Source of the DNA: Azoarcus sp.
GTDB lineage: Bacteria; Pseudomonadota; Gammaproteobacteria; Burkholderiales; Rhodocyclaceae
NCBI GenBank assembly: GCA_031258035.1
Contig: JAIRNL010000294.1
Location: forward strand, 1-13,883
Direction: 5' to 3'
Length of the DNA stretch: 13,883 nt
In this document: positions 12,934 to 13,883 of the stretch, in pieces
How the letters are laid out: every line of letters starts with the position of its first letter
How positions within the stretch are numbered: the first letter of the stretch is position 1
The notes under the pieces: generated by a model
Seen by the model: the letters and a program-made list of their open reading frames with translations, nothing else
The model's database searches: none
Told to the model about the DNA's origin: nothing
Position numbers and translations under genes: made by a program

Positions 12934-13883
12934 ATGGAAAAAACCGGCCCGCGCTTCAGTCCCGACAAACGCGCCTCGCTCGGCAAACTGCTCGGCATCG
13001 CCGCCGTCCCGGCGCTCGCCGCGCTCGTCCCCTCGCTTGCCGCGGCGAAAAAAGCGGCAAAAGCGCCCGAGATTCACATCGGCTACCAAAAAGGCACGGC
13101 CGTGCTCATCGTCTCCAAGGCGCGACGAGACCTCGAAACCGACCTCCAAAAAACCGGCGTCGCCAAAGTCGACTGGATCGAATTCCCGTTCGGCCCACCC
13201 ATGCTCGAAGCCGTCACCGCCGGCGCCGTCGACATCGGCTCGGTCGGCGACACCCCGCCGATCTTCGCCCAGGCAGGCGGCGGCGACATCCTCTACGCGC
13301 TCGCCGTCCCCTCCAGCCCGCACGGCATCCTCGTCCCGGACGATTCGCCGATCCGCGCGCTCGCCGACCTCAGGGGCAAGCGCGTCGCCTTCGGCAAAGG
13401 GTCGAGCGCCCACAACATCCTGCTCAAGGCGCTCCGCTTCGCCGGACTCTCGTACCAGGACATCCAGCCCATCTACCTCGGCCCATCCGAAGCCACCGCC
13501 GCCTTCACCGGCGGCAAGATCGACGCCTGGGTCATCTGGGACCCGTACTACGCGCTGGCTGAAGAACAACTCGGCGCGCGCGTCATCGCCAACACCGAAC
13601 AGACCCCCCAACTGGCCAGCCAATCCTTCTACATCGCCAACACCCATTTCGCCAAAGAGCACCCCGCCCTCCTGCGCGCCGCGCTTGACTCCGTCATCAA
13701 CACCATCGCCTGGGCCGACAAACACCGGAACGAAGTCGCGGCACTGGCTGCCAAGAGCACCGGCCTGCCGCTGTCGATCCAGCAGCGCGCCTTTGCCCGC
13801 GCCCCGTTCAGCCATTCCGGCTTCACCGACGCCCTGCTCGACGAACAACAGGCCACCGCCGACGCATTCTTTGAACAGAAACT
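12934..13883 (+). CDS. ssuA: Aliphatic sulfonate-binding protein SsuA (3' end beyond window)
   Basis: An open frame of 316 codons runs off the right edge. AAGGAG at 12921-12926 stands 7 nt before the ATG. The N-terminus (FSPDKRASLGKLLGIAAVPA) has a Lys-Arg pair before a hydrophobic core, which could be a Tat-type or ordinary Sec signal; cleavage is likely near LAAA about residue 38. The mature part matches the SsuA family closely: EIHIGYQKG, GAVDIGSVGDTPPIFAQAGG, LRGKRVAFGKGSSAHN, ALRFAGLSYQDIQPIYLGP and the hallmark IDAWVIWDPYYALAE. Known SsuA proteins are about 315-325 aa, so about 15-20 residues are missing after ADAFFEQK. It delivers alkanesulfonates to an SsuBC importer. This is the most confidently assignable substrate class in the window. 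Confidence 0.88.
   Translation, partial: MEKTGPRFSPDKRASLGKLLGIAAVPALAALVPSLAAAKKAAKAPEIHIGYQKGTAVLIVSKARRDLETDLQKTGVAKVDWIEFPFGPPMLEAVTAGAVDIGSVGDTPPIFAQAGGGDILYALAVPSSPHGILVPDDSPIRALADLRGKRVAFGKGSSAHNILLKALRFAGLSYQDIQPIYLGPSEATAAFTGGKIDAWVIWDPYYALAEEQLGARVIANTEQTPQLASQSFYIANTHFAKEHPALLRAALDSVINTIAWADKHRNEVAALAAKSTGLPLSIQQRAFARAPFSHSGFTDALLDEQQATADAFFEQK

Overview
The window looks like a piece of a GC-rich betaproteobacterial chromosome; Rhodocyclales or Burkholderiales would fit the codon use and protein style, but this is a judgement by eye and no taxonomic marker gene is present. Almost everything that codes lies on the + strand and forms one long, tightly packed array of transport genes of the sulfonate/nitrate/taurine (SsuABC/TauABC) ABC class.

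Layout. (1) 1-101 is the last 32 codons of a gene resembling the Rpn family of recombination-promoting nuclease/putative transposase. (2) 102-1187 is gene-free. It holds fields of degenerate 21-bp repeats with phased A-tracts, a 15-bp perfect hairpin, dyads and a near-perfect sigma-54 (-24/-12) promoter pointing into the array. (3) 1188-4913 holds a phosphate-selective-type outer-membrane porin with an N-terminal coiled coil, followed by two tandem periplasmic substrate-binding proteins about 85% identical to each other. A decayed copy of the porin's 3' end sits between the two, a scar of the duplication. (4) 5068-8970 is a translationally coupled block: an MFS transporter preceded by a 16-aa leader ORF, two divergent permeases, a possible small ORF and an ATPase. 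(5) 9007-12890 is a second ABC module in the order permease, lipoprotein SBP, paralogous lipoprotein SBP, ATPase. (6) From 12934 to the window edge runs an SsuA-type aliphatic sulfonate binding protein, cut off near its C-terminus.

How it may work together (inference): anionic organosulfur compounds cross the outer membrane through the porin. Five binding proteins of three types then pass them to at least two inner-membrane ABC importers. No desulfonation enzyme (SsuD, TauD, AtsK type) is visible, so metabolic genes would have to lie beyond 13883 or elsewhere. A sigma-54 promoter at the head would fit control by an enhancer-binding protein such as SfnR, known from sulfur scavenging in Pseudomonas, but no regulator gene is in the window. 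Substrates cannot be fixed from sequence alone; nitrate, taurine, sulfate esters or thiamine precursors remain possible for the less typical binding proteins.
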